Source of the DNA: RYN-428 sp035648595
GTDB taxonomy: Bacteria; Planctomycetota; Phycisphaerae; Tepidisphaerales; Tepidisphaeraceae
Reading direction: 5' to 3'
DNA length: 13,868 bases
NCBI GenBank assembly: GCA_035648595.1
Contig: DASRLH010000483.1
Coordinates: forward strand, 1 to 13,868
Within the stretch, counting starts at the first letter, position 1, and each line of letters starts with the position of its first letter. This document shows positions 6,684 through 13,868 of this stretch, in pieces. Position numbers and translations under genes: made by a program. The notes under the pieces were generated by a model. That model had not been told where the DNA came from and did no database searches. It saw only the letters and a list, made by a program, of their open reading frames with translations.

Positions 6684-9533
6684 TCAATCGTCGTCATCGT
6701 CCTTTTGTTTCTTCACGCCATCCATCGGCCCCGCCGGCGTGGGAGGCATGGGTTGTTCTGTTCCGCGAACGCTGGCCCAGATGATCTGATTGAGAACCTC
6801 CGCCGGGGCGCGGTCGGCGTGGGTGAAGTCCAGGCCCTGGGACTGTTTCACAAACGCATCGAGTTTCGGGTTGGCCGAGGCTGTTCCGCGCCGGGGGACG
6901 GCTTCACGCAGGATCTTGGCATCTGGCGCGATCGCGGCATAGGGCTCGACGTTTTTGAGGGCAAAATCCCAATCCATGATCGGCTTTGCCGCCGCGTCAT
7001 ACTGGCACATCGGCGGCAGGCCCAGCAGTAACTCCATCGTGCGAATCACGCTGACCGTGTTCTGGAAGCCGTGATCGATCGAGTGTTGCTTGATCCACGG
7101 GCTAATCACAAAGCAGGTGGAGCGGTGAATGTCCACATGATCCGGGCCGTTCTGGGCGTCGTCTTCGATGATGAAGATCGCGGTGTTCTTCCAGATCGGC
7201 GATTGACTCACCGCCTCCACCAACTGCCCGACGGCATAATCATTGTCGGCGACCATCGAGCGCGGCGTGTGCTTGCCGGCCGACAAACCCGCCGTGTGAT
7301 CGGTGCAGAAGCGAATGGTCATCAGGGCCGGCACCGCACTGCCCGCCGAGTCTTTCGAGAGCATCGCGTCAAATTCGTGCTTCCATTCTGAGAACCGGCT
7401 GGGGGAGCCGTGTGTGCCGAACTTCTTACGCGGCGTGAGATAGCCCTTGTCGCCGGTCTTTTCGGCCAGCATTTTTCGTCCGTCGCTGTCGGGATAGTCC
7501 AGATCGAATCGTCGAAAATCGACGTCCGTAACGCCCGCCAGATCGTGACCGCCGGGCTGAAGGCCGGCGGCGGAGGGGTAGTTTTCCGGGAGGATGACTT
7601 TGCCGCCGCGGATCACGCCGTTGCTGGTAAAGAAGCCGTAGTTGCGATAGGTGAGACCCGCCTTGCGGGCCAGGTCCCACAGATGTCCGCCGGGCGCTTC
7701 GGCCACATCCGGCACCGCCTTGGCGCCGTTGACGTAGTGCGGATCCTGGCTCAGCGGTTTACCGTCCGGGCCTTTGGCGGGGAAGCCGCCGGTGAGGTAA
7801 TCGTTGTTCTGCCCCTCGAAATCGAAGCGCCGTCCGCGACTGCTATAATTGTACGGCACGTTGCGCTGGGTGTATTCGTTGGCCTGTGCCTGGGTGGACC
7901 AGGTCCACCCGTCGCCGGACACTTCGCCGCTGTCGTAGAAGTTGTCGAACAGGACGAACCGCTCGGCCAGGGCGTGCTGATTGGGCGTTACGTCGCGGCC
8001 AAAGATGCACCGATTGGCGTCGCCATTGCCGGCCGGCACGTCGCCCAACACCTGGTCGTATGTGCGGTTCTCCTTCACGATATAGATGATGTGCGTAATC
8101 TTCCCCGCCTGCCGGCCGATCGCGGCCAGCGGATTGCCTTGCCGAAGGTCGGCGGGAGTCAGCCGGGCGGCCGCGAGGGCGCGTTGCGTGAGGCCGGGAA
8201 GTTCCTTTGCCGACGGGACGGCAATCGTCGTGACAATGCCTTCCAACAAATCCAGCGGAGATCCCAGTCCCTTGCCCTTGGGCTGATCGTGCGGCACAAG
8301 CCTTCGAGTGCCCTTGGCATTCGCTACAAGCAATTGCTTGCCATCGGGGCTGACCGCGACCGCCGTTGGATACCACGCCGCCGGAACATATCCCCGAAGC
8401 GATGGGGAGTTTATTGGTTCCAGCGCAATCACCGCGATTGCATTCATGTCGGCCAGTGAAACGTACAGCGTCTTCTCATCCGGCGAAAGCGCCAGGCCGG
8501 TCGGCGTCGCGCCCGCCAGATTTTTGGCGATCTGGGGCCGCAGCAGCACGGTTGCCGTGACGCGGTCGGCGGCGGTGTCCACAATGGAAACCGTGTCGCT
8601 GCCGGCATTGGCGACGAAAAGGCGGTCCTGGGCCTTGTTCAGCAACACCGCGTCGGGATTTGAGCCGGTCGCGATGAAGCCGACTTGTTTGGGATGTGCC
8701 GCGTCCGAAGCATCGATCACATAAAGTCCGCCATCTCGTTCGCTGGCCGCGTAGACGCGACGGCCATCGCGCAATGCCGCGATTGACAGCGGAAAAACCG
8801 ACGTGCCCGGCACCGCGCCCGGCAACTCCACCCGTCCCACTTCCTTCCCGGGCTGCGCATCATAAATCGCAACGCTCGCGTTTAACCCCACGGCGGCGGC
8901 CTTGGCTTTCTGATCTTCGGGGTGAAAACTCGAAGGCGGCTCGCCTGCCTTTGCCGAGGGCTCGATCGGATCGTTGTTGGTCACATAAAGCAGCCCGCGC
9001 CCATCGAGCGCCAGCCCCGCCGGGAAATCCGCCTTTCGCGTGGCGATGGTTCGCTTCAATTCCAGCGACCCGTCCGCGCCCAACGCCAGCACGGCGATGG
9101 AATCATGATTGCCCTGTGCCGCGTAAACGGCGCCGTCGGGGGCGATGGCCAAGCCGTAATACAAGCCATTGGCCGGCTCGCCCCTGGTTCGGCGGAAATC
9201 GACGTGCGATACGCCTTTGCCATCGGTCGTGCGGATCGACCACAGCGACTGGCGAAAGCCGGCGTCACTGACAATCGCGTATTTGCCATCGGGGCTGGCA
9301 ATGAGGGTCGTCGGGAAGCTGCCTACGTTTTGTGATGCGCCGGGCGTTGTGAGATCCAAGGCACGGCCGGTGGAAAGATTGGTAAGTGATGGCGCGGCTG
9401 GCGCCGGGGCCTGCTGAACCGTCGCGCGCTCGCAACCACTAACGGCGAATACGCCAGCCAAGCAAACGAGTGCCATTCGCAACGCGGAATGCTTCAGTGA
9501 TATTACGCCCCTTGCGACTGTGAAAAAGGCCAT
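6684..9533 (-). CDS. Lipoprotein beta-propeller / phosphoesterase fusion
   Basis: A 949-residue exported protein. A long signal ends in a lipobox, AVSGC (Cys34). Residues about 60-450 form a YncE/YVTN-type beta-propeller, with repeats such as FPTTLIASPDGKYAIVSD, AVLLNKAQDRLFVANAGSDT and PTAVAVSPDGKQLLVAN. Residues about 478-865 are a phosphoesterase-family domain (acid phosphatase/phospholipase C type) with IVKENRTYDQVLGD (485-498), FDNFYDSGEVSGDGW (529-543) and IIEDDAQNGPDHVDIHR (788-804), which should hold the metal and active-site residues. The C-terminus is an acidic run, KKQKDDDDD. It probably hydrolyses phosphate esters outside the cytoplasmic membrane; the substrate is unknown. Start: I chose the ATG at 9533, with CGGAG about 8 bases upstream. 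The frame is open to 9818, but that extension only translates the repeats at 9556-9785. Confidence 0.88.
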   Translation of the reverse strand: MAFFTVARGVISLKHSALRMALVCLAGVFAVSGCERATVQQAPAPAAPSLTNLSTGRALDLTTPGASQNVGSFPTTLIASPDGKYAIVSDAGFRQSLWSIRTTDGKGVSHVDFRRTRGEPANGLYYGLAIAPDGAVYAAQGNHDSIAVLALGADGSLELKRTIATRKADFPAGLALDGRGLLYVTNNDPIEPSAKAGEPPSSFHPEDQKAKAAAVGLNASVAIYDAQPGKEVGRVELPGAVPGTSVFPLSIAALRDGRRVYAASERDGGLYVIDASDAAHPKQVGFIATGSNPDAVLLNKAQDRLFVANAGSDTVSIVDTAADRVTATVLLRPQIAKNLAGATPTGLALSPDEKTLYVSLADMNAIAVIALEPINSPSLRGYVPAAWYPTAVAVSPDGKQLLVANAKGTRRLVPHDQPKGKGLGSPLDLLEGIVTTIAVPSAKELPGLTQRALAAARLTPADLRQGNPLAAIGRQAGKITHIIYIVKENRTYDQVLGDVPAGNGDANRCIFGRDVTPNQHALAERFVLFDNFYDSGEVSGDGWTWSTQAQANEYTQRNVPYNYSSRGRRFDFEGQNNDYLTGGFPAKGPDGKPLSQDPHYVNGAKAVPDVAEAPGGHLWDLARKAGLTYRNYGFFTSNGVIRGGKVILPENYPSAAGLQPGGHDLAGVTDVDFRRFDLDYPDSDGRKMLAEKTGDKGYLTPRKKFGTHGSPSRFSEWKHEFDAMLSKDSAGSAVPALMTIRFCTDHTAGLSAGKHTPRSMVADNDYAVGQLVEAVSQSPIWKNTAIFIIEDDAQNGPDHVDIHRSTCFVISPWIKQHSIDHGFQNTVSVIRTMELLLGLPPMCQYDAAAKPIMDWDFALKNVEPYAAIAPDAKILREAVPRRGTASANPKLDAFVKQSQGLDFTHADRAPAEVLNQIIWASVRGTEQPMPPTPAGPMDGVKKQKDDDDD

Positions 9534-9555
9534 CGAGATGTCTCCGTTACGTGAG

Positions 9556-9785
9556 TAAGTAAAAGCGACGTCCCCGTCGCTTTTCTTCCGGCCGCCTGTT
9601 GACGAAGAAAGCGGCGGGGACGCCGCTTCTACGCGTGACGACGCGCTTGGTTGTTGTCCATCGCCATCAGTCACTACCGCGGCCAATAAGTAGAAGCGAC
9701 GTCCCCGTCGCTTTTCTTTTCGGCCGCCTGCTGACGAAAAAAGCGGCAGGGACGCCGCTTCTACGCGTGGCGACGCGCTTGGTTG
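9556..9785. repeat. Tandem double-hairpin repeat (two ~98-bp units)
   Basis: Unit 1 (9556-9653) and unit 2 (9687-9785) are direct repeats 131-132 bp apart, over 90% identical with one single-base indel. Each unit holds two hairpins: AAGCGACG-TCCC-CGTCGCTT (9563-9582 and 9694-9713) and AAGCGGCG-GGGA-CGCCGCTT (9609-9628; unit 2 at 9741-9760 has one mismatch). The two hairpins of a unit are near reverse complements of each other, so each unit can also form one long stem. The repeats fill most of the 305-bp gap (9534-9838) between proB and the phosphoesterase gene; nothing else is recognisable there. Confidence 0.8.
9737..9760 (-). terminator. Possible intrinsic terminator after proB
   Basis: Read on the minus strand, the hairpin AAGCGGCG-TCCC-TGCCGCTT is followed directly by further T's, making a run of six T's (complement of 9737-9742). 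It lies about 80 bases past the proB stop and so could end that transcript. The equivalent hairpin of unit 1 has an interrupted T-tract. It is part of the tandem repeat, so termination may be incidental. Confidence 0.45.
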
Positions 9786-9838
9786 CAGTTCACCGACGCC
9801 ACCCACGTTTGCGGCCATCGAAAGGCGCCGACTTCAGA

Positions 9839-10966
9839 CTACGACTTTGTCGAGCTCAGCACCAGATTATCCCGATGCACCACTTCATCATAAGCCGCGT
9901 TCGCGAGCGCGGCGCGCACGTCCTGGGACTTCTTGCCCCGGATCCGATCGACATCCGGGGCGGCATAATTCGACAGGCCTCTGGCGACGACCGTTCCATC
10001 CGCGGTTTGAATCGCAATAACATCGCCGCGCTGAAATTGGCCTTCCACCCGCAGCACGCCCGCGGGAAGCAGGCTGCGGTTTTTCTCGATCAGCGCCCTG
10101 GCGGCGCCTTCATCCACGACGATCGCACCCGCCGGCCGCGCGCTGCCGATCCATCGGCTGCGCGATGAGGCCTTTTTGCCCGCGGGCGCGAAAAGCGTGC
10201 CCAGTTCCTCGCCGTCCAATAGACGGGGCAGGATGTTTTCCATGCGCCCGTCGGCGACGATCATCACCTCGCCGAATTCCGTCACTTGCCGGGCCGCTTC
10301 CAGTTTCGAGCCGAAGCCGCCCTTGCCCAGCGCGCTCTTCTCCGTTCGGACCAACTCCCGCGCGGCTTCAACGCGCTCCACAAGCCGGACGGGATTTCCC
10401 GAAGCGTCCAGGATTCCATCCACCACCGTCAACAATACCAGCAGATCAGCCCTCAGCGCGTGGGCGACAAGAGCGGCGAGAATATCGTTGTCGCCAAAGC
10501 TGATCTCCACCAACTCATCCGTACTCACCGTGTCATTTTCGTTGACGATCGGCACCGCGCCCAATTCATGAATGGCGGCCATGGTGTTGCGCAAATTCAA
10601 AAACCGCGTTCGATCATCCACGTCCTCGCGCGTGAGAAGCACCTGGGCCACGGGCAGATTGTGTGCGGCAAACGCGCCGGCCCAGGTGTCCATCAGCCGC
10701 CGCTGCCCCACCGCGGCCACCGCCTGCAGCCGGGCCAGATCGGTGGGCCGGCGCGGCAGATTTAGCTCGCGCACTCCCGCCCCGATCGCGCCGGAGCTGA
10801 CCACCGCCACCCGAATCCCCCGCGCCCGCAGCGCGGCCACCTGGTCGGCGATCGTGCCGATGAAAGCCGAATCCAGCCGGCCTTCCTTATCGGAAAGCAG
10901 TTGCGTGCCCAGTTTAATGACCGCCGTGCGGATCGCGTGAAGATAGGTTTGGCGATTGGCGTTCAT
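9839..10966 (-). CDS. proB: Glutamate 5-kinase (with PUA domain)
   Basis: A 375-residue enzyme for the first step of proline synthesis, ATP-dependent phosphorylation of glutamate to gamma-glutamyl phosphate in the cytoplasm. The amino-acid-kinase domain (about 12-260) shows VIKLGTQLL (16-24), VVSSGAIGAG (55-64), the glutamate-binding region IVNENDTVSTDE (140-151), FGDNDILAALVA (157-168) and GKGGFGSKLEAA (214-225), a variant of the usual G-x-GGM-x-TK-x-xAA. A C-terminal PUA domain (about 278-352) follows. Length matches E. coli ProB (367). Start: I chose the ATG at 10966, because the frame continues to 11092 only through repeat DNA; the ribosome binding site is weak (AGAAGTAG), and an ATG at 11008 remains possible. 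proA, often adjacent, is absent here. Feedback inhibition by proline is a family property. Confidence 0.95.
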   Translation of the reverse strand: MNANRQTYLHAIRTAVIKLGTQLLSDKEGRLDSAFIGTIADQVAALRARGIRVAVVSSGAIGAGVRELNLPRRPTDLARLQAVAAVGQRRLMDTWAGAFAAHNLPVAQVLLTREDVDDRTRFLNLRNTMAAIHELGAVPIVNENDTVSTDELVEISFGDNDILAALVAHALRADLLVLLTVVDGILDASGNPVRLVERVEAARELVRTEKSALGKGGFGSKLEAARQVTEFGEVMIVADGRMENILPRLLDGEELGTLFAPAGKKASSRSRWIGSARPAGAIVVDEGAARALIEKNRSLLPAGVLRVEGQFQRGDVIAIQTADGTVVARGLSNYAAPDVDRIRGKKSQDVRAALANAAYDEVVHRDNLVLSSTKS

Positions 10967-11050
10967 GCGTGGCAGTTCTACTTCTTTACAACACCAGCGC
11001 CGACACATATTACGTCGCTGCGCGCTTTCGCGGGGAACGAGGAGAAGAAA

Positions 11051-11203
11051 GCGCCAAGACTCCAAGAGCGCCAAGACCGCCAAGAAGATCAATTCTAATG
11101 GGTGTGGCTCATTCCACCCCAGCGTTTGATTTGTTTTTTTAACTTTTTGTTTTTTTGCTCTTCTCTTCTTGGCGTCCTTGGCGCTCTTGGCGTTCTTGGC
11201 GCA
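11051..11203. repeat. Inverted-pair nonamer element with A/T-tract loop
   Basis: The right arm (11168-11203) is four exact-period nonamers, CTTGGCGTC, CTTGGCGCT, CTTGGCGTT and CTTGGCGCA. The left arm (11051-11087) is the reverse-complement equivalent: on the minus strand it reads CTTGGCGGT, CTTGGCGCT, CTTGGAGT, CTTGGCGCT. The arms could pair into a long stem around a spacer of about 80 bp holding T7, T5 and T7 runs (about 11133-11157). It fills most of the 267-bp gap between mutS and proB. Translation of the left arm makes a false N-terminal extension of ProB. No clear promoter for proB is visible, only a TAGAAT at 11092-11097 (minus) without a good -35. Confidence 0.65.
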
Positions 11204-11233
11204 ATTCCTCGTGTTTTTTCGTGACAGGCGCTC

Positions 11234-13868
11234 TCAACCGCCGCCCCATTTCCCTTTCCATTCCCGCAGCAGATCGAACGCCTGCACCGGCGTCATTTCG
11301 TCGATTTGGACGGCGATCAGCGCCTTGCGCAATTCTCTGGCCGGGTCGGCGAACAGGTCCAATTGCGAGTCGTTATCCGCCCGGCGGTTGCGCGTGGGGC
11401 GGGTTTGGCTGACGTGATGCACGACCAGTTCCGAAAGCAATTCCTTGGCGCGCGCCAGCACTGGTTTGGGCACGCCGGCCAGGCGGGCGACGTGGATGCC
11501 ATAGCTGCGGTCGGTGCCGCCTTCGATGATGCGGTGCAGGAAAACCACCTGGTCCTCCCACTCGCGCACGGCCACGTTCAGGTTCTTCACGCCGCGAAAT
11601 TGCTGGGCGAGGTCCGTCAGCTCGTGATAATGCGTGGCGAACAGCGTTCGGCAGCGCACCTGCGAGGCGATGTTCTCGGCGATCGCCCACGCGAGGCTCA
11701 AGCCATCAAGGGTGCTTGTTCCCCGGCCAATTTCATCCAGGATCACCAGGCTGCGGTCGGTGGCGTTGTTGAGGATGTTGGCCGTCTCGGTCATCTCGAC
11801 CATGAAAGTCGATTGCCCGGCGTGCAGTTCATCGCTGGCCCCGATACGCGTGAAGAGGCGATCGACCAACCCAATCGTGGCGCTCCTGGCGGGAACGTAG
11901 CTGCCGATTTGCGCCAGCAGCGCGATGAGGGCGACCTGGCGGATGTAGGTGCTTTTGCCGGCCATGTTGGGGCCGGTGATCAGCGCCAGCGAATCGTCGG
12001 CGCCGAAGCGCGTGTCATTGGCGACGAACTCGGCGCCCAGTTGCTGTTCGAGGACCACATGCCGGCCATCCACGATTTCCAGAACGCGCTCCTCGACCAC
12101 CGCGGGCCGGCAATAGCGCCGCTCGGCAGCCAGCGCCGCGAAGCCCGCCAATACATCCACCCGCGCCAGCCCATAAGCCAGATCCTGAAACGATGCCAGC
12201 CCCGGCAGCAGCGCTTGGCGCACCTGCTCGAAAAGCGACTGCTCCAGCGCGATTGCCTTATCCTGCGCGCCCAGCGCTTCCTCCTCGAATTTCTTCAATT
12301 CCTCGGTGATATACCGCTCGGCGTTCTTCACCGTCTGCTTGCGGGTCCACTCTTGCGGAGCCTTGGCGCGGTGGGTTTCGGTGACCTCGATGTAGTAGCC
12401 GAACACTTTGTTGAAGCCCACGCGCAGCGAGGAAATGCCCGACTCGCCGGCCAGGCGGGATTGGTAGCGGATGAGCCATTGACTGGAATTGGTGCCGATG
12501 TCGCGCAGTCGATCCAACTCCGGGTCAAACCCGTCGGCGATCACGCCGCCCTCGCGCAGATGCGCCGCCGGTTCGCTTTTGATGGCGGCATTCAAATAGG
12601 TTGATTGCTGGGCACAGAACGGACGCAGGCGCTCCAGTTCGGGCGCGATTTCGTTGGCGTTGGAAAGCGTCCCCAATTGATCGAGCAATCCCGGCAGCGA
12701 CGCCAAACATCTGCCCAGCGAAGCCAGATCGCGCGGTCCGGCCCGGCCCACTGCCACGCGGCCCACGATCCGCTCGATGTCGCAGACGTTTTCCAGCCGG
12801 TCGATCAGCGCCTTGAGCACCGCCGGCGATTCCAGCAGCGCGGCGACCGCCGACTGCCGGGCGGCGATGTGCTCCAAATCGCACAGCGGGTAGCGGAGCC
12901 ATTGTCGCAGCAACCGGCCACCCATGCTGGTGCGCGTGCGATCGACGGCAGACAATAGCGATCCCTCGGTGGCGTTGGAGCGGACGGTGCGGTCGATTTC
13001 GAGACTGCGCCAGCTTGCCGGGTCGATCGACAGGTGATCCTCGACGACATGTCGGCGCAAGGGCCGCAGGTGCGCGAGGCTGGTTTTCTGCGTCTCCTCC
13101 AAATAGCTGAGCACCGCGGCGGCGGCAAACACGCCCGGATCATCGTCGGCAAATCCAAAGCCGGCGGCGGTCTTCACGCTCCACTGCCGGGCGATCTGCT
13201 CGCGGGCGTGATGCAGCGTGAACTGCCAGCCGGGCCGCGCCGCGATCGCGTTTATCCCCAGCGCCTTAATGCGATCGGCGATCTCGTGCGGCCGGCCAGA
13301 CGCCATCTCCGGCACGATCACCTCTGCCGGGCGCAGGCGGGCGATCTCGTCAAGCATTTGCCCCTCCGATCCGCTGGCCGCCACGCACGCGCCGGTGGAA
13401 AGCTCGACCCACGCCAGCCCCGCGCGGTAGCCGTCGGCTTTGGTCACATGAAACGCGACGGCAGCCAGGTAATTGTCGGATCGGCCATCGAGTAGCGGAT
13501 CGTCGGTGAGCGTGCCGGGCGTCATGAGCCGGACCACTTCGCGCCGGATCACGCCCTTGGCCAGGGCCGGGTCCTCCATCTGCTCGCAGATGGCGACCTT
13601 ATGCCCCGCCGCGATCATCTTGCGCAGGTATCCCTCGACGGCATGAAAGGGAACGCCGGCCATGGGAATCTCATCGGGCGCGCCCTTATTGCGGCTGGTC
13701 AGCGCCACGCCCAGCGTCTTTGCCGCCAGCTTGGCGTCATCCCAGAACATCTCGTAGAAATCGCCCATTCGGAAAAACAGCGCGTACCCCGGATACTGCG
13801 CCTTGAACTGCTGATATTGCTGCATCGCCGGGGAGAGCTTGGGCTCGGGGCGCGGGGAGGGGGCGGAC
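11234..13868 (-). CDS. mutS: DNA mismatch repair protein MutS (5' end outside window)
   Basis: MutS recognises mismatches and small loops in DNA and, with ATP, recruits MutL. The part from the internal Met at 13825 is 863 residues, close to E. coli MutS (853). Numbering from that Met, the mismatch-wedging motif is GDFYEMF (21-27). The Walker A motif is GPNMAGKST (618-626), the Walker B/D-loop region is LVILDEIGRGTST with Asp697 and Glu698, and ATHYHEL follows. The C-terminus carries the usual TPVQAFDLLREWK segment. The frame remains open upstream to the window edge and encodes PEPKLSPAM there, matching the conserved family opening (E. coli has HTPMMQQY), so the true start lies beyond base 13868 and the gene is partial here. 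It is convergent with nothing; proB lies downstream on the same strand. Confidence 0.97.
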   Translation of the reverse strand, partial: SAPSPRPEPKLSPAMQQYQQFKAQYPGYALFFRMGDFYEMFWDDAKLAAKTLGVALTSRNKGAPDEIPMAGVPFHAVEGYLRKMIAAGHKVAICEQMEDPALAKGVIRREVVRLMTPGTLTDDPLLDGRSDNYLAAVAFHVTKADGYRAGLAWVELSTGACVAASGSEGQMLDEIARLRPAEVIVPEMASGRPHEIADRIKALGINAIAARPGWQFTLHHAREQIARQWSVKTAAGFGFADDDPGVFAAAAVLSYLEETQKTSLAHLRPLRRHVVEDHLSIDPASWRSLEIDRTVRSNATEGSLLSAVDRTRTSMGGRLLRQWLRYPLCDLEHIAARQSAVAALLESPAVLKALIDRLENVCDIERIVGRVAVGRAGPRDLASLGRCLASLPGLLDQLGTLSNANEIAPELERLRPFCAQQSTYLNAAIKSEPAAHLREGGVIADGFDPELDRLRDIGTNSSQWLIRYQSRLAGESGISSLRVGFNKVFGYYIEVTETHRAKAPQEWTRKQTVKNAERYITEELKKFEEEALGAQDKAIALEQSLFEQVRQALLPGLASFQDLAYGLARVDVLAGFAALAAERRYCRPAVVEERVLEIVDGRHVVLEQQLGAEFVANDTRFGADDSLALITGPNMAGKSTYIRQVALIALLAQIGSYVPARSATIGLVDRLFTRIGASDELHAGQSTFMVEMTETANILNNATDRSLVILDEIGRGTSTLDGLSLAWAIAENIASQVRCRTLFATHYHELTDLAQQFRGVKNLNVAVREWEDQVVFLHRIIEGGTDRSYGIHVARLAGVPKPVLARAKELLSELVVHHVSQTRPTRNRRADNDSQLDLFADPARELRKALIAVQIDEMTPVQAFDLLREWKGKWGGG

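Noticed and set aside
7410..8459. 349-codon plus-strand open frame inside the phosphoesterase gene
   Set aside because: Shadow frame. The opposite strand encodes the conserved ENRTYD and propeller segments here.
9839..10966. proB as the first gene of a proBA operon
   Set aside because: The next gene downstream is a phosphoesterase behind a hairpin-filled gap; no proA is present in the window.
11168..11203. Short tandem units considered as a CRISPR-like array
   Set aside because: Units are 9 bp with no spacers between them and there are only four; no cas genes are present.
11306..12604. 432-codon plus-strand open frame inside mutS
   Set aside because: Shadow of mutS. The minus strand encodes all MutS motifs across this stretch.

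Overview
The window is a GC-rich stretch (roughly 60% G+C by eye) of a bacterial chromosome, most likely a planctomycete or close relative. The lineage call is inference. It rests on a pseudopilin-like protein with an H-Xn-DG type tail, a DUF1080 (3-keto-disaccharide hydrolase) domain, a DUF4432 protein, and many short palindromic intergenic repeats of the 'CACGGGCGGGACGCCCGTG' and 'AAGCGGCG-TCCC-CGCCGCTT' kinds. There is no rRNA, tRNA, integrase, transposase or CRISPR array in the window.

Layout, left to right. At the left edge lies about 270 bp without a gene, carrying a palindromic repeat. An FmdB-family zinc-ribbon gene (274-501, minus) is divergent from a DUF4432 aldose-epimerase-fold gene (622-1737, plus). 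A lipoprotein N-acetylmuramoyl-L-alanine amidase (2071-2877, plus) follows and converges on a long minus-strand run, with a strong two-way terminator between them (3026-3064). The minus-strand run, in transcription order from the right edge, is: mutS (5' end outside the window), proB, a lipoprotein beta-propeller/phosphoesterase, a pseudopilin-like protein, a secreted glutathione peroxidase, and a secreted fusion of a basic-secretory-protein (BSP) peptidase domain with a DUF1080 domain.

How the genes work together. mutS and proB are housekeeping genes (mismatch repair and the first step of proline synthesis). They look independent of the rest: proA is not next to proB, and repeat-filled gaps of about 180-300 bp separate most genes. 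Five of the eight other products or domains carry export signals (amidase, BSP-DUF1080, peroxidase, pseudopilin, phosphoesterase), so the middle of the window is mostly envelope or extracellular functions. The wide gaps argue against a single operon.

The most notable non-coding content is four kinds of structured repeat. (1) Three inverted-pair elements have arms built of three or four 8- or 9-bp units (1753-1878, 4711-4849, 11051-11203). (2) An 80-bp element occurs twice, 5.4 kb apart (122-201 and 5593-5672). (3) A tandem duplication of a double-hairpin unit lies before the phosphoesterase gene (9556-9785). (4) There is the two-way terminator. Several of these repeats are open in frame with the neighbouring gene and produce false N-terminal extensions. 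I therefore shortened the starts of the phosphoesterase, ProB and the pseudopilin. I did not find a clear novel defence or mobile system. The best candidates for new biology are the BSP-DUF1080 fusion and the modular inverted repeats.
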